From: Xenorhabdus hominickii | GTDB taxonomy: Bacteria > Pseudomonadota > Gammaproteobacteria > Enterobacterales > Enterobacteriaceae | Assembly (NCBI RefSeq): GCF_002632725.1 | Contig: NZ_NJAI01000006.1 | Span: forward strand, 252,713-316,712 | Reading direction: 5' to 3' | DNA: 64,000 nt | In this document: one piece after another, positions 27,627 to 41,044 of the stretch | How the letters are laid out: each line of letters starts with the position of its first letter | How positions within the stretch are numbered: position 1 is the stretch's first letter | Program-made: the position numbers and the translations under genes | Notes under the pieces: generated by a model | What the model was told of the DNA's origin: nothing | What the model saw: only the letters and a program-made list of their open reading frames with translations | The model's database searches: none

Positions 27627-29357
27627 TTACATCCGTTCTACTGTCTGGATACCCAGAGTATCAAGACCTTGCTTCAAAGTTTTCGCCGTCAGCAGAGCCA
27701 ATTTCAGGCGACTCTGACGCACTTCTTCGCTATCAGCATTCAAGATCGGGCAATGTTCGTAGAAACCGGAGAACAGACCCGCCAGATCATACAGGTAAGC
27801 ACACATCACATGAGGTGTACCTTCACGGGCTACGGTAGTGATCGTTTCTTCAAACTGTAACAGGCGAGTAGCTAAAGTTTGCTCGCGCTCTTCGTCTAGA
27901 ATGACAGGTAAGGTCAGGCTGTTTTCATCGATTTCAGCGCGTTTGAAAATGGAATTTACGCGGGTATAGGCATATTGCATGTAAGGTGCAGTATTACCTT
28001 CAAAGGCGAGCATATTATCCCAGTCAAATACATAGTCTGTAGTTCGATTCTTGGAGAGATCTGCATATTTCACTGCACCAATACCAACGACTTCGACGAT
28101 TTTTTTCAGTTCGTCTTCTGGCATATCTGGATTTTTCTCACGGATCAGGGCATCAGCGCGCTCAATGGCTTCATCCAACAAGTCAGACAGTTTTACTGTA
28201 CCGCCAGCACGGGTTTTGAATGGCTTGCCATCTTTGCCCAACATCATGCCGAACATATGGTGTTCGAGTGACAGAGATTCAGGAATATAACCTGCCTTAC
28301 GTACAATCGTCCAAGCTTGCATCAGATGTTGATGTTGGCGTGAGTCGATGTAGTAAAGAACGCGATCAGCATGTAAGACTTCATGACGGTATTTAGCACA
28401 GGCGATATCTGTAGTGGTGTAAAGATAGCCACCATCTTTTTTCTGGATGATAACACCCATAGGCTCGCCTTCTTTGTTCTTGAACTCATCAAGGTAAACC
28501 ACGATAGCGCCTTCGCTCTCAACCGCTAGCCCACGCTGTTTCAGATCAGCAACAACGCCCGGCAGCATGTTGTTGTACAAACTTTCACCCATGACATCTT
28601 TTTCTGTCAAGGTCACATTCAGGCGATTATAGGTTTCCTGATTCTGTGACATAGTGATATCAACCAGCTTACGCCACATTACACGGCAATATTCATCACC
28701 GCTTTGCAGTTTTACGACGTAATTACGGGCACGAACGGCAAATTCTTCGTCTTCATCGTAAGTTTTCTTCGCTTCACGATAGAATTCTTCCAAGTCCGCC
28801 AATGCCATGTCGCTGGCATTTTCATTCTGCACTTTTTCCAGATAGGCAATCAGCATCCCAAATTGGGTTCCCCAGTCACCGAGATGGTTGGACCGGATGA
28901 CTTTATGTCCCAGAAATTCAAGGGTACGAACAGCTGCATCGCCAATAATAGTGGAACGAATGTGACCAATGTGCATCTGCTTGGCAACATTAGGTGCGGA
29001 GTAGTCGATAACAATGGATTGGGATTCTACTGGCGCAACACCCAGTTTTTCGTCTTTCAGTGCAGTTTCGATATGGGTAGCAACCCAAGCTTTATCCAGA
29101 AAAATATTGATAAAACCCGGCCCTGCGATTTCAACTTTGCTGGCAATTCCTTGAAGATCCAGCAAACTGACAACTTTCTCCGCCAGTTGTCGGGGTGGCA
29201 TGCCCACTTTTTTAGCCGCCGCCATAACACCATTCGCTTGGTAGTCACCAAACTGAGTTTTTGCAGATTGACGGACGTGTGCTTCACTGTCGGTTGGAGC
29301 ACCAGCTGCAATCAGCGCATGGCTGATTTTTTCTGAAAGAATAGCCTGAATATTCAC
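27627..29357 (-). CDS. argS: arginyl-tRNA synthetase
   Basis: A 576-residue class I synthetase. The HIGH motif is in [15 protein letters not shown], and the degenerate KMSK loop [14 protein letters not shown] is as in E. coli. The DALR anticodon-binding domain is at the C-terminus. It charges tRNA-Arg. Monocistronic with its own terminator, divergent from yecM as in E. coli. Confidence 0.97.
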   Translation of the reverse strand: MNIQAILSEKISHALIAAGAPTDSEAHVRQSAKTQFGDYQANGVMAAAKKVGMPPRQLAEKVVSLLDLQGIASKVEIAGPGFINIFLDKAWVATHIETALKDEKLGVAPVESQSIVIDYSAPNVAKQMHIGHIRSTIIGDAAVRTLEFLGHKVIRSNHLGDWGTQFGMLIAYLEKVQNENASDMALADLEEFYREAKKTYDEDEEFAVRARNYVVKLQSGDEYCRVMWRKLVDITMSQNQETYNRLNVTLTEKDVMGESLYNNMLPGVVADLKQRGLAVESEGAIVVYLDEFKNKEGEPMGVIIQKKDGGYLYTTTDIACAKYRHEVLHADRVLYYIDSRQHQHLMQAWTIVRKAGYIPESLSLEHHMFGMMLGKDGKPFKTRAGGTVKLSDLLDEAIERADALIREKNPDMPEDELKKIVEVVGIGAVKYADLSKNRTTDYVFDWDNMLAFEGNTAPYMQYAYTRVNSIFKRAEIDENSLTLPVILDEEREQTLATRLLQFEETITTVAREGTPHVMCAYLYDLAGLFSGFYEHCPILNADSEEVRQSRLKLALLTAKTLKQGLDTLGIQTVERM

Positions 29358-29565
29358 CGTGTTACCTTAAGTTACGCATGAGAGCCCCTGCATTTGAACT
29401 CTGCAAATGCTGCCAAGCGTGTGATTATAAGAAAATAACGGGGTTTATATCATATTCAGCATCCCGCATGCTACCATCAGCCTCCGCTGGTGGTATGACT
29501 TTTTGTTTTCAGCTTGCCTTTCAGGCGATTCTTCGGTATTTCGATGATTTTTTGATGGTAATGAG

Positions 29566-30120
29566 ATGATACACTTTTCTGCAATTGATGAGTTACAGGA
29601 TTTAACCGCTGATTTATGTGAGTTCGAGAAAAAATTAACACAGTTTAGTGAGCATCTTGGTTTACACCTGACGCAATATTCAGCGGACCATATTTCCCTG
29701 CGTTGTAATAAGACTTTAATCGCGGAACGTTGGCGTCGAGGTTTTCTACAATGTGGTCGGTTGATGTCTGAAAACATAATTAATGGTCGCCCGATTTGTT
29801 TATTTGAATTGGAACAGCCAATAACTCTGTTTGATTGGCAGATTGATTGTTTGGAATTACCGTATCCGGGCAAAAAACATTATGTTCACCAAGGTTGGGA
29901 ACATGTCGAAATTGTTCTGCCAGTACAGCCAGAACAACTTATGTTGGAAGCATATCAGTTATTACCACAGCCTCTTCCTGCTGGTTTTCGTACAAAAGAA
30001 AGCCATCCCAAAGGCAATAATGAAAGATTACCTAACCCAACATTAGCGGTGACAAATGGTGAAATTACGGTCAAGTTTCACCCTTTTTCCCTTAAGGAGA
30101 TTATAAAAAGTGAGGGCTAA
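29566..30120 (+). CDS. yecM: VOC superfamily protein YecM
   Basis: A 184-residue protein. Its sequence (FSEHLGLHLTQYSADHISLRC, HQGWEHVEIVLP) and its place next to argS match E. coli YecM, a VOC-fold protein with conserved His and Glu metal-ligand positions. No function is established. Confidence 0.9.
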   Translation: MIHFSAIDELQDLTADLCEFEKKLTQFSEHLGLHLTQYSADHISLRCNKTLIAERWRRGFLQCGRLMSENIINGRPICLFELEQPITLFDWQIDCLELPYPGKKHYVHQGWEHVEIVLPVQPEQLMLEAYQLLPQPLPAGFRTKESHPKGNNERLPNPTLAVTNGEITVKFHPFSLKEIIKSEG

Positions 30121-30286
30121 GCAGCAAAAATGACTTTTTTCCTATGTTAATTCAGCAAAAAATTCTAACCTTGTGATTTGAAACAAGCTATTAAGGCAGA
30201 TGACTTGTCATAATTAGTGAATTCACTAATGAAATATTTTAGAAACGTATAAATGGTTTGACGAATGTATATCCAAGGGGCTTTGA

Positions 30287-31033
30287 ATGATAAAGCTGGA
30301 AATTTGCTGTTATAGCATAGGTTGTGCTGTAGTTGCACAACAGGCTGGTGCTGACCGAATTGAATTGTGTGCAAGCCCGTCGGAAGGAGGAGTGACACCT
30401 AGCTTTGGGGCATTGCGGCAAGCACTACAGCAGCTATCCATTCCGGTGCATCCGATTATTCGTCCAAGAGGAGGGGATTTCTGTTACAGCAACGCTGATT
30501 TTGAGGTCATGAAAAATGATGTTGCTCAAATCTGTGATATGGGATTTCCTGGGGTGGTTCTCGGCGTTTTGAACGAAGATGGTTATATTGATATGCTTCG
30601 CATGAGGAGACTGATGTCATTATCAGGGAAAATGGCGGTCACTTTTCATCGTGCTTTTGATATGTGCTTTAATCCATATGTTGCTTTGCAACAACTGACT
30701 GACCTCGGTGTACAGCGTATTTTAACCTCAGGCCAGCAGCAAAATGCTGAAATAGGATTGCCTTTGTTAAAAGAGCTGACACAAGCAAGTCAAGGACCGA
30801 TCATTATGCCGGGAGCGGGTGTCAGAATGAGTAACATCAGTAAATTTTTGGAAATTGGAGTGACGGAAGTTCATAGTTCAGCAGGTAAGGTTGTCCCTTC
30901 TTCCATGAAATACCGAAAAGCGGGTGTGACGATGAGTTCGGACGACTGTGATGTCGATGAGTACTCTTACTACAGTGTTGATGGGCAGTTGGTCGAATCG
31001 ATGAAGGGAGTGATTAATCTGATTAAACGGTAA
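30287..31033 (+). CDS. cutC: copper homeostasis protein CutC
   Basis: A 248-residue TIM-barrel CutC protein. Signatures: [40 protein letters not shown] and IMPGAGV. Historically linked to copper tolerance, though the biochemical activity is unclear. Co-directional with yecM and convergent with cmoB. No terminator with a strong T-run is visible after it. Confidence 0.93.
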   Translation: MIKLEICCYSIGCAVVAQQAGADRIELCASPSEGGVTPSFGALRQALQQLSIPVHPIIRPRGGDFCYSNADFEVMKNDVAQICDMGFPGVVLGVLNEDGYIDMLRMRRLMSLSGKMAVTFHRAFDMCFNPYVALQQLTDLGVQRILTSGQQQNAEIGLPLLKELTQASQGPIIMPGAGVRMSNISKFLEIGVTEVHSSAGKVVPSSMKYRKAGVTMSSDDCDVDEYSYYSVDGQLVESMKGVINLIKR

Positions 31034-31138
31034 AAATAACAGGCTGTTTATTCTATAGAATGAGCAGGCAGATAGGGATAAAAAGTGGCGCTAATTATAA
31101 GGTGTGAACCACCGCAATGGGCAGTTCACACATCATAA

Positions 31139-33042
<1,904 letters not shown>

Positions 33043-33044
33043 TT

Positions 33045-33220
33045 ACCCCAGTCACATAGAATTAGCTGTGCTTCTGGGGAGGTGCTCCCTTGTTGTATAC
33101 CCGTCGTCTTTCAAGTCACAGCTTTGTTGGCTACGTTAACTCACTCCAGTCATATAGTTATAAACATAGAGTTAGCTATGCTCCCGGGATTCGTTCCCTT
33201 GCCGTCGTCCATTGGGTATA
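33045..33220. repeat. intergenic repeat element, two degenerate copies
   Basis: Between cmoA and yecN lie two related units. The first (from 33045) has CCAGTCACATAGAATTAGCTGTGCT and the second (from 33146) has CCAGTCATATAG then AGAGTTAGCTATGCT; both continue with a GCTCCC or CTCCCG stretch and GTCGTC. TATACCCG at 33097 and CCATTGGGTATA at 33209 are inverted ends. Similar TATACCC-bounded repeats occur at about 47260 and 57149. Such non-coding repeats are common in Xenorhabdus and Photorhabdus genomes as far as I recall. Confidence 0.65.
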
Positions 33221-33233
33221 GATGGTGTTCTAT

Positions 33234-33632
33234 TTACGCATAGAGAGAAAAAATTTGTTCCCACGGTAAATGGTAAATATTAACGATAATCATTATCGTC
33301 ATTGATATATACGTTGCTGCCATCCCCATGCGTCGCCAACGTATTTCGCGATGACGCAGACCAAAGTAGTGCAGTATTCTTCCGGAAAGCAGAACTAACC
33401 CACAGATATGCAGCATCCAGACAGCTGCGCCATTCATCTCCATCACAAGCAATAACAGCAGTGAAATTGGAATGTATTCAACAGCGTTACCATGTACCCG
33501 AATGGCGGTTTGTAATTCGTAAAAACCACCATCACCATGGACTACCTGATATTGCGTTCTTAATTTGACTACATCCAGAGACAGCTTAATCAACAGTAGT
33601 GCGCCTAGTACTATATAAAGCGAGCTAACCAT
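33234..33632 (-). CDS. yecN: MAPEG family membrane protein YecN
   Basis: A 132-residue, four-helix membrane protein of the MAPEG family (RVHGNAVEYIPISLLLL is the diagnostic segment with the NxxE motif). Located upstream of cmoAB as in E. coli. Glutathione-dependent activity is possible by family but not shown for YecN. Confidence 0.9.
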   Translation of the reverse strand: MVSSLYIVLGALLLIKLSLDVVKLRTQYQVVHGDGGFYELQTAIRVHGNAVEYIPISLLLLLVMEMNGAAVWMLHICGLVLLSGRILHYFGLRHREIRWRRMGMAATYISMTIMIIVNIYHLPWEQIFSLYA

Positions 33633-33901
33633 TTTTTAACTCCATTGCCTAACTAAAAAAACGGCTGAATGATGATAAACTGCAAAAAGAAAACTGTCGC
33701 TATAAATCATAGTATTCAATAATAAATCCTATGAATGTTATCTGGTAGCAAAAAATTGTCTTGCCAAGAACAAAGTTATGGCCTTATCTCCGGTGATAAT
33801 TTCCAGTATAATGGCTATCTTTTTTTGACAATTCTTCCTAAAAGAACAATGCCAAAATTTCCGCAGCAGAAAGCATAACGAGCTGATTAAAAGGATATTG
33901 T

Positions 33902-35671
33902 ATGCGAACTAATTATTGTGGGCAGTTGAACCGAGTCCATGAGGGCCAAAAAGTAACACTTTGTGGATGGGTAAACCGTCGTCGTGATTTAGGTGGCCTG
34001 ATCTTTATTGATATGCGAGATCGCGAAGGTATCGTTCAGGTCTTCTTTGACCCAGACCAACAAGAGGCATTCGCTCAGGCTTCTGAACTGCGTAATGAAT
34101 TTTGTATTCAAATTACCGGGATTGTGCGTGCGCGTCCTGATAGCCAAATCAATAAAGATATGGTAACGGGTGAAATTGAAGTTTTCGCAGAAAGTCTGAT
34201 GATTTTCAACCGAGCAGAGCCATTGCCACTGGACAGTAATCAAAATAACAGTGAAGAACAGCGACTGAAATATCGCTATCTTGACCTGCGCCGCCCTGAG
34301 ATGTCTCAGCGCCTGAAAACGCGTGCAAAAATCACCAGTTTTGTTCGCCGTTTCATGGATGATGCAGGTTTCCTTGATGTGGAAACACCGATGCTGACCA
34401 AGGCAACGCCCGAAGGTGCGCGTGACTATTTAGTGCCAAGCCGTGTCCATAAAGGTAAGTTTTATGCACTGCCACAGTCTCCACAGCTTTTCAAACAATT
34501 ACTGATGATGTCCGGTTTTGACCGTTATTATCAAATTGTGAAATGCTTCCGTGATGAAGATTTACGTGCAGACCGCCAACCAGAATTTACTCAGATCGAT
34601 GTTGAAACTTCATTTATGACCGCAGAGCAAGTTCGCGAAGTCATGGAAAAAATGATCCGCGAACTGTGGTTGGATGTTCGGAATGTCGATTTGGGTAACT
34701 TCCCAATTATGACATTCGAAGAAGCTATGCGTCGCTTTGGTTCGGATAAACCAGACCTACGTAACCCGTTGGAACTGGTGGATGTGGCTGATTTGGTCAA
34801 AGACGTAGAGTTTTCCGTTTTTGCTGCACCAGCAAATGATCCAAAAGGTCGTGTGGCTACTATCTGTATTCCTGGTGGAGCAGAACTGAGCCGTAAACAA
34901 ATCGATGAATATGGCAAGTTTGTTGGTATCTATGGCGCAAAAGGGCTGGCATGGATGAAAGTTAACGATCGTGCAGCAGGTTTGGAAGGGGTACAAAGTC
35001 CGATTGCCAAATTCTTGTCTGCCGAGGTGGTTGACGGTTTGTTGTCTCGTACCAATGCGCAGAATGGTGATATTCTGTTCTTCGGCGCTGATAAGAAAAG
35101 TGTCGTTACCGATGCCATGGGAGCGCTACGTCTGAAGTTAGGACGTGACTTGAATATTACAGATTTGGCAAGCTGGAAACCGCTTTGGGTCGTTGATTTC
35201 CCAATGTTTGAAGACAATGGCGAAGGTGGTTTGACTGCAATGCACCATCCATTTACTTCACCATGTGATATGACAGCTACAGAATTGGAAAACAATCCTG
35301 AAGCAGCTATTGCCAATGCTTATGATATGGTTATCAATGGTTACGAAGTGGGTGGTGGTTCTGTTCGTATCCATCGTAATGAAATGCAACAGACTGTATT
35401 CCGCATTTTGGGTATTAATGAGCTGGAACAGCAGGAAAAATTTGGCTTCCTGTTAAATGCCCTGAAATACGGTACACCTCCTCATGCAGGTCTGGCTTTT
35501 GGTCTGGATCGTCTTGTCATGTTATTGACAGATACAGATAATATTCGCGATGTGATTGCCTTCCCGAAAACAACCGCAGCGGCATGTTTAATGACTGAAG
35601 CACCAAGTTACGCAAATTCAGCATCACTGGAAGAACTGGCAATTACAGTTGTGAAAAAAGAGAGCAAATAA
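33902..35671 (+). CDS. aspS: aspartyl-tRNA synthetase
   Basis: A 589-residue class IIb synthetase of the bacterial type with the GAD insertion domain. It has an N-terminal OB fold, motif 2 [18 protein letters not shown] and motif 3 [13 protein letters not shown]. It charges tRNA-Asp. Its TAA shares a base with the nudB ATG, starting the aspS-nudB-yebC-ruvC-ruvA-ruvB run on the plus strand. Confidence 0.97.
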   Translation: MRTNYCGQLNRVHEGQKVTLCGWVNRRRDLGGLIFIDMRDREGIVQVFFDPDQQEAFAQASELRNEFCIQITGIVRARPDSQINKDMVTGEIEVFAESLMIFNRAEPLPLDSNQNNSEEQRLKYRYLDLRRPEMSQRLKTRAKITSFVRRFMDDAGFLDVETPMLTKATPEGARDYLVPSRVHKGKFYALPQSPQLFKQLLMMSGFDRYYQIVKCFRDEDLRADRQPEFTQIDVETSFMTAEQVREVMEKMIRELWLDVRNVDLGNFPIMTFEEAMRRFGSDKPDLRNPLELVDVADLVKDVEFSVFAAPANDPKGRVATICIPGGAELSRKQIDEYGKFVGIYGAKGLAWMKVNDRAAGLEGVQSPIAKFLSAEVVDGLLSRTNAQNGDILFFGADKKSVVTDAMGALRLKLGRDLNITDLASWKPLWVVDFPMFEDNGEGGLTAMHHPFTSPCDMTATELENNPEAAIANAYDMVINGYEVGGGSVRIHRNEMQQTVFRILGINELEQQEKFGFLLNALKYGTPPHAGLAFGLDRLVMLLTDTDNIRDVIAFPKTTAAACLMTEAPSYANSASLEELAITVVKKESK

Positions 35672-36105
35672 TGGCTTACAAGCGCCCTGAATCTGTGTTG
35701 GTTATGATTTACGCCGTTAACAGCAAAAGGGTGCTGATGCTACAGCGACGGGATGATCCCGAATTTTGGCAATCCGTAACGGGCAGCCTTGAAGAAGGCG
35801 AAAAACCGCGGGCCGCGGCATTACGTGAAGTGCAGGAAGAGATAGGCATTGATATCGACAATGAAAATATTGAATTGATGGATTGTCAACGCTGCCTTTA
35901 TTATGAGATTTTCTCTCATTTACGATATCGGTATGCCCCAGGAATAACGCGCAATAAAGAACATTGGTTCTCGCTGGCGTTACCTGAGGAGCGTCAAATC
36001 TTGCTGACTGAACATTTGGCTTATCAGTGGTTGGAGGCTGAACAAGCCGCCAGATTAACTAAGTCATGGAGCAATCGGCAAGCAATTGAAGAGTTTGTTA
36101 TTTAG
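35671..36105 (+). CDS. nudB: dihydroneopterin triphosphate diphosphatase NudB
   Basis: A 144-residue Nudix hydrolase. The Nudix box is GSLEEGEKPRAAALREVQEE plus IG (GX5EX7REUXEEXGU). It removes pyrophosphate from dihydroneopterin triphosphate in folate synthesis. The 1-bp overlap with aspS (TAATG) suggests coupled translation. Confidence 0.94.
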   Translation: MAYKRPESVLVMIYAVNSKRVLMLQRRDDPEFWQSVTGSLEEGEKPRAAALREVQEEIGIDIDNENIELMDCQRCLYYEIFSHLRYRYAPGITRNKEHWFSLALPEERQILLTEHLAYQWLEAEQAARLTKSWSNRQAIEEFVI

Positions 36106-36135
36106 TCTACTAGACGTTTTATCGGAGATATTTTC

Positions 36136-36879
36136 ATGGCAGGTCATAGTAAATGGGCCAATACGAAACACCGCAAAGCTGCGCAGGATGCAAAACGCGG
36201 TAAGATTTTTACCAAAATTATCCGTGAATTGGTAACGGCCGCACGTTTGGGTGGGGGAGAACCTGATTCTAACCCACGTTTGCGTGCAGCCATCGATAAA
36301 GCGCTGTCCAACAACATGACTCGTGATACCTTGAATCGCGCAATTGCTCGTGGTGTGGGCAACGATGAATCAGATAACATGGAAACCATCATTTATGAAG
36401 GTTACGGCCCGGGTGGTACAGCCGTTATGGTTGAGTGCCTGAGTGATAACCGTAACCGTACAGTTTCTGATGTTCGCCACGCATTCACCAAAACGGGCGG
36501 TAATTTGGGTACGGATGGTTCTGTTTCTTATCTATTCACCAAGAAAGGGGTTATTTCTTACGCGCCAGGATTGGATGAAGATGCGGTGATGGAAGCAGCA
36601 TTGGAAGCCGGGGCTGACGATGTTGAAACTTATGATGATGGTGCGATCGACGTCTATACTACACCAGAGGCTTTTGGTGATGTTAAAGATGAGTTGGATG
36701 CTGCGGGCTTCAAGGCAGATTCTGCTGAAGTTTCCATGATCCCATCCACCAAAGCAGAACTGGATGCAGAAACTGCACCGAAATTACTTCGTCTGATCGA
36801 TATGCTTGAAGATTCTGACGACGTTCAAGAAGTTTACCATAATGGTGAAATTTCTGATGAAATTGCAGCATTGCTGTAA
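36136..36879 (+). CDS. yebC: YebC/PmpR family translational/transcriptional regulator
   Basis: A 247-residue protein with the N-terminal signature [21 protein letters not shown]. The family is DNA-binding in some bacteria, and members are also implicated in easing ribosome stalling. Well-conserved position between nudB and ruvC. Confidence 0.94.
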   Translation: MAGHSKWANTKHRKAAQDAKRGKIFTKIIRELVTAARLGGGEPDSNPRLRAAIDKALSNNMTRDTLNRAIARGVGNDESDNMETIIYEGYGPGGTAVMVECLSDNRNRTVSDVRHAFTKTGGNLGTDGSVSYLFTKKGVISYAPGLDEDAVMEAALEAGADDVETYDDGAIDVYTTPEAFGDVKDELDAAGFKADSAEVSMIPSTKAELDAETAPKLLRLIDMLEDSDDVQEVYHNGEISDEIAALL

Positions 36880-36901
36880 TTAGCATCAAAATTCACAGCG
36901 T

Positions 36902-36937
36902 AGAGAAAGTGTTCCTTATATCAGGGCACTTTCTCTA
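36902..36937 (+). terminator. hairpin after yebC
   Basis: Long stem AGAGAAAGTG/CACTTTCTCT with a 15-base loop, then AACGTTTT. The poor T-run means termination may be partial, giving ruvC some separate control. Confidence 0.5.
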
Positions 36938-36988
36938 ACGTTTTATCCCATATCACAGGCGAGAAGAGATCTAGGCGAATAAGGCGAT

Positions 36989-37510
36989 ATGGCGATTATT
37001 CTTGGTATTGACCCCGGTTCCAGAGTTACGGGGTATGGTGTTATCCGCCAGCAGGGACGACAACTTATCTATCTCGGTAGCGGTTGTATTCGAACAAAAG
37101 TAGATGATTTACCCACTCGTTTGCAGAGGATCTATGCCGGAGTTACCGAAATCATTACTCAATTCCAGCCCGATGCTTTTGCCATAGAACAGGTTTTCAT
37201 GGCGAAAAACGCAGATTCCGCTCTGAAGTTGGGGCAGGCGCGAGGTGTGGCGATGGTAGCTGCGGCTAATCAATCTATTCCTGTGTTTGAATATGCGGCC
37301 CGACAGGTGAAACAAACAGTAGTTGGTACGGGAGCGGCCGAAAAAAGTCAGGTTCAACATATGGTACGTTCGATATTGAAATTGTCAGCTGACCCGCAAG
37401 CTGATGCCGCTGATGCACTGGCTATCGCTATTACACATTGTCATTTTAATCAAAATTTACTGCGGGTAGGTGATGCGCGGTTAAATTTAACGCGCGGGCG
37501 TCTGAAATAG
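36989..37510 (+). CDS. ruvC: Holliday junction resolvase RuvC
   Basis: A 173-residue RNase H-fold endonuclease. Asp7 is in [12 protein letters not shown], Glu in AIEQVF, and the terminal acidic pair in [12 protein letters not shown]. It cleaves Holliday junctions together with RuvAB, encoded just downstream. Confidence 0.96.
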   Translation: MAIILGIDPGSRVTGYGVIRQQGRQLIYLGSGCIRTKVDDLPTRLQRIYAGVTEIITQFQPDAFAIEQVFMAKNADSALKLGQARGVAMVAAANQSIPVFEYAARQVKQTVVGTGAAEKSQVQHMVRSILKLSADPQADAADALAIAITHCHFNQNLLRVGDARLNLTRGRLK

Positions 37511-37589
37511 TTTATGCTGGATATACGTCCAGCTTTTTTTGTGCTATAAGCTAGCAGAATGATTTATTTTTATTTTCAGGGGGTAAACA

Positions 37590-38207
37590 GTGATAGGGCG
37601 TTTGAGAGGAACCGTGTTGGAAAAACAGCCACCGTTGGTTTTATTGGAAACTAATGGTATCGGTTATGAAGTTCATATGCCAATGACCTGTTTTTATGAA
37701 CTGCCTGAAATCGGCCAAGAGGCCATTTTATTTACACAATTTATTGTGCGTGAAGATGCCCAGTTATTATATGGTTTTAATGATAAGCAAGAACGCGCGC
37801 TATTCCGTGAACTGATTAAAGTGAACGGCGTCGGGCCAAAATTGGCTTTGGCGATCCTTTCTGGCATGTCTGCTCAACAATTTGTTACCGCGATTGAGCA
37901 GGAAGCGATTGCTTCATTGGTCAAATTACCGGGCGTTGGCAAAAAAACGGCTGAAAGGCTGGTGGTAGAAATGAAAGATCGCTTTAAGGGACTTAACGGC
38001 GATCTATTTAATCAAAGTCATGATATTAATTTGCCCGCTGCAACCAAACAGGCAAATTCCGACGCTGATATTGAAGCGGAAGCAGCCGCAGCATTGGTTT
38101 CTCTGGGGTATAAACCGCAGGAAGCCAGCCGAATGGTGGGTAAGGTTGCCAAACCGGGGGCAGATTGTGAAACCCTTATTCGAGAAGCGCTTCGTGCAGC
38201 TCTGTAA
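37590..38207 (+). CDS. ruvA: Holliday junction DNA helicase subunit RuvA
   Basis: A 205-residue junction-binding protein: N-terminal OB fold ([12 protein letters not shown]), two helix-hairpin-helix units ([12 protein letters not shown] and [15 protein letters not shown]), and the C-terminal RuvB-contacting domain. A BOX like GGGGG precedes the start. Followed 13 bp later by ruvB. Confidence 0.96.
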   Translation: MIGRLRGTVLEKQPPLVLLETNGIGYEVHMPMTCFYELPEIGQEAILFTQFIVREDAQLLYGFNDKQERALFRELIKVNGVGPKLALAILSGMSAQQFVTAIEQEAIASLVKLPGVGKKTAERLVVEMKDRFKGLNGDLFNQSHDINLPAATKQANSDADIEAEAAAALVSLGYKPQEASRMVGKVAKPGADCETLIREALRAAL

Positions 38208-38223
38208 TCGCAGGAGTTAAGTG

Positions 38224-39234
38224 ATGATTGAAGCTGACCGTTTGGTTTCAGCAGAAGTTCTGCAAGATGATGAAGCCGTTGATCGCGCTATCCGACCGAA
38301 ATTTCTCTCTGAATATGTTGGGCAACCTCACGTTTGTGAACAGATGGAAATTTTTATCCAAGCTGCACGCCAACGTGGAGATGCACTGGATCATTTATTG
38401 ATTTTTGGCCCTCCGGGATTGGGTAAAACTACGCTGGCAAATATTGTTGCGAATGAAATGGGGGTTAACCTCCGGACAACATCGGGGCCAGTGCTGGAAA
38501 AGGCGGGGGATCTCGCTGCCATGCTGACCAATCTGGAACCTCACGATGTGTTGTTCATTGATGAAATCCACCGTTTATCGCCCGTTGTGGAAGAAATTCT
38601 TTATCCCGCAATGGAAGATTATCAATTGGATATCATGATTGGAGAAGGGCCTGCGGCCCGTTCAATCAAAATTGATCTTCCTCCATTTACGCTGATTGGA
38701 GCGACCACCCGTGCGGGTTCTTTAACTTCTCCTTTGCGCGATCGATTTGGTATTGTGCAACGCCTTGAATTTTATAACACCGATGATTTGCAAAGCATTG
38801 TGTCCCGCAGTGCCCGCTATATGGGTTTGGGTATCTCAGACGATGGAGCAAGGCAAATCGCGATGCGTTCCCGCGGTACGCCTCGTATTACAAACCGTCT
38901 GCTGCGTCGTGTGCGTGATTTTGCTCAAGTCAAAGGTGATGGTTCAATTAATGGTAATATTGCTGCTCAAGCCCTTGATATGTTGAATGTGGATTCAGCC
39001 GGGTTTGATTATCTTGACCGTAAATTATTGGTTGCCATTATTGATAAATTTATGGGCGGGCCTGTTGGGGTGGATAATTTAGCTGCTGCGATTGGTGAAG
39101 AGAGGGAAACCATAGAAGACGTTCTGGAGCCTTTCTTGATCCAACAAGGATTTATTCAGCGGACTCCTCGAGGACGAATTGCAACCAACCATGCTTATCG
39201 GCATTTTGGTCTGAGTAAAGAAGGGGCATGCTAG
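38224..39234 (+). CDS. ruvB: Holliday junction DNA helicase subunit RuvB
   Basis: A 336-residue AAA+ motor. Walker A is GPPGLGKTT, Walker B is LFIDEIHRL, with sensor GATTRAG and a C-terminal winged helix. The second ATG (MIEADRL) matches E. coli; another ATG is adjacent at 38221. It drives branch migration with RuvA. Confidence 0.96.
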   Translation: MIEADRLVSAEVLQDDEAVDRAIRPKFLSEYVGQPHVCEQMEIFIQAARQRGDALDHLLIFGPPGLGKTTLANIVANEMGVNLRTTSGPVLEKAGDLAAMLTNLEPHDVLFIDEIHRLSPVVEEILYPAMEDYQLDIMIGEGPAARSIKIDLPPFTLIGATTRAGSLTSPLRDRFGIVQRLEFYNTDDLQSIVSRSARYMGLGISDDGARQIAMRSRGTPRITNRLLRRVRDFAQVKGDGSINGNIAAQALDMLNVDSAGFDYLDRKLLVAIIDKFMGGPVGVDNLAAAIGEERETIEDVLEPFLIQQGFIQRTPRGRIATNHAYRHFGLSKEGAC

Positions 39235-39427
39235 ATCTAAACAAACTAGTTCAAATCACGTTCTAAGAGCTGGATGTCTTGTGACTTACAAGGAAAAGGA
39301 TGTTGCCGCGACCTATTGGCAGTAATAATTCTCCATCATTAAAATGAAGGGTTACATTTGTTCGAATTGCAACCCTTTGATGTATGTAACCTGTACCTGA
39401 TTAATTTTGTGATGAAGTAGATTAATT

Positions 39428-40213
39428 TCAGTTTTTCGCTTTACACGCTAAACTCAACGTAAATAACATTGCTGCACAAAGCACAACTGAAGGCCCCGCA
39501 GGTGTGTTATAGCATGCTGATAAAGTTAATCCTCCCGTGATAGACAACATCCCGATAATAATTGCAAAAAAGGCCATTTGCTCGGGTGTTCGGGAAAAAC
39601 GGCGGGCGGTAGCAGCAGGGATAATCAGCAGTGAAGTGATGATTAGCGCTCCGACGAATTTCATTGCCAGCCCTATGGTCAATGCTGTCACTAACATCAG
39701 TAGAACACGCAGGCGCTGAATTTTTATGCCATCAACAAAGGCCAAATCCTGGTTGACTGTCATTGATAGCAGGGCACGCCATTGCCATGTCAATAATCCG
39801 GTAACAATTACAACACCTACCGCAATTAGCCAGAGATCTTCGTAAGTGACAGACAGCAAATCGCCGAATAAATAAGCCATCATATCGACACGGACATTGG
39901 TCATAAAGCTGACAACGACCAAACCGAGAGATAGCGCACTGTGAGCCATAATGCCTAACAGTGTATCGACCGCCAATTGCGGGCGTTTTTCCAGCCAAAC
40001 TAAAATGATGGCTAATATCAATGTCACTGCAATAACCGCATAAAACGGATTTACATTCAATAAAAAACCGAATGCGACACCGAGCAATGAAGCGTGTGCC
40101 AGCGTATCACCAAAATAGGACATTCTGCGCCAGACAACAAAAGAACCGAGTGGCCCAGCAGCAATTGCTAATAAAATACCAGCCAGCCAACCGGGAAGTA
40201 ATAATTCGATCAT
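39428..40213 (-). CDS. znuB: zinc ABC transporter permease ZnuB
   Basis: A 261-residue ABC-3 family permease of 7-8 helices. It starts [23 protein letters not shown]. It forms the membrane channel of the high-affinity ZnuABC zinc importer. The start overlaps the znuC stop by 4 bp. Confidence 0.95.
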   Translation of the reverse strand: MIELLLPGWLAGILLAIAAGPLGSFVVWRRMSYFGDTLAHASLLGVAFGFLLNVNPFYAVIAVTLILAIILVWLEKRPQLAVDTLLGIMAHSALSLGLVVVSFMTNVRVDMMAYLFGDLLSVTYEDLWLIAVGVVIVTGLLTWQWRALLSMTVNQDLAFVDGIKIQRLRVLLMLVTALTIGLAMKFVGALIITSLLIIPAATARRFSRTPEQMAFFAIIIGMLSITGGLTLSACYNTPAGPSVVLCAAMLFTLSLACKAKN

Positions 40214-40968
40214 CGACGTGGTTCTCCACCATTTTTCAAAATAATTTTTCCTCTCAGGTCATGTTGATGATTGTGATGATGACGATAAACCGCCAGTTGT
40301 TCTGCGCCATGACGACCAAACATTGCGATGAATTCTGGATGCATTGATACTACTTCAGGGGTACCAGAGCAGCAAATGTGTTGATTAAGGCATAAAACTT
40401 CGTCTGTTTTCGCCATCACCAAGTGCAGGTCATGGGATACCATAAGTACCGCGCAATTAAGTTCTGTTCTGATTTGGTTGATTAAATCGTAAAGTGCCAG
40501 TTGACCATTGACATCAACACCTTGGGTTGGCTCGTCAAGAACCAGAAGTTGAGGATGATTGAGCAAGGCTCTGGCGAGTAAAACTCGTTGGGTTTCTCCA
40601 CCTGATAGCTTTTGCATCGGTTGTTCCAATAAATGGGCAGCTTTGACGCGATTTAATACTGGTATGATATCTGCTGATTTGACGTTGGGTCTTAGCATCA
40701 TGAAGCGTTTAACAGTCAAGGGCAGAGTGGAATCAAGGTTAAGCTTCTGTGGAACATATCCAATTTTTAATGCTTGGCTGTGTTCGATAGTGCCTGATGT
40801 GGGGGAAACTAAACCAAGAACGACACGAACCAACGTTGACTTTCCAGCGCCATTTGGGCCGATTAGCGTTAGGATCTTGCTTTGTTTGAGATTGAACGAA
40901 ATATTGTTTAATACTTTGCGGTTACCAAATTCAACCGTAATATTTTTTAGGGTGATCATAGTGGACAT
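40210..40968 (-). CDS. znuC: zinc ABC transporter ATPase ZnuC
   Basis: A 252-residue ATPase. Walker A is [12 protein letters not shown] signature LSGGETQRV, Walker [13 protein letters not shown], and the His-rich tail [10 protein letters not shown]. The start at MSTMITL fits E. coli; an upstream in-frame extension would run over the operator region. Transcribed divergently from znuA across a Zur box. Confidence 0.95.
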   Translation of the reverse strand: MSTMITLKNITVEFGNRKVLNNISFNLKQSKILTLIGPNGAGKSTLVRVVLGLVSPTSGTIEHSQALKIGYVPQKLNLDSTLPLTVKRFMMLRPNVKSADIIPVLNRVKAAHLLEQPMQKLSGGETQRVLLARALLNHPQLLVLDEPTQGVDVNGQLALYDLINQIRTELNCAVLMVSHDLHLVMAKTDEVLCLNQHICCSGTPEVVSMHPEFIAMFGRHGAEQLAVYRHHHNHQHDLRGKIILKNGGEPRR

Positions 40969-40994
40969 GTTAAAAGAGTCTTGCAGAATCATTG

Positions 40995-41015
40995 GGATGT
41001 TATAATATAACATTA
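40995..41015. promoter_or_regulatory. Zur operator
   Basis: The palindrome ATGTTATAATATAACAT (40997-41013) lies midway between the divergent znuC and znuA starts. It fits the enterobacterial Zur consensus GAAATGTTATANTATAACATTTC, so zinc-dependent repression of both directions is expected. Confidence 0.88.
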
Positions 41016-41044
41016 TTCAAATTACTGCATGGAATATTCATATT

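Noticed and set aside
28704-29336. 210-codon plus-strand frame opposite argS
   Set aside because: Antisense shadow of argS; no independent support.
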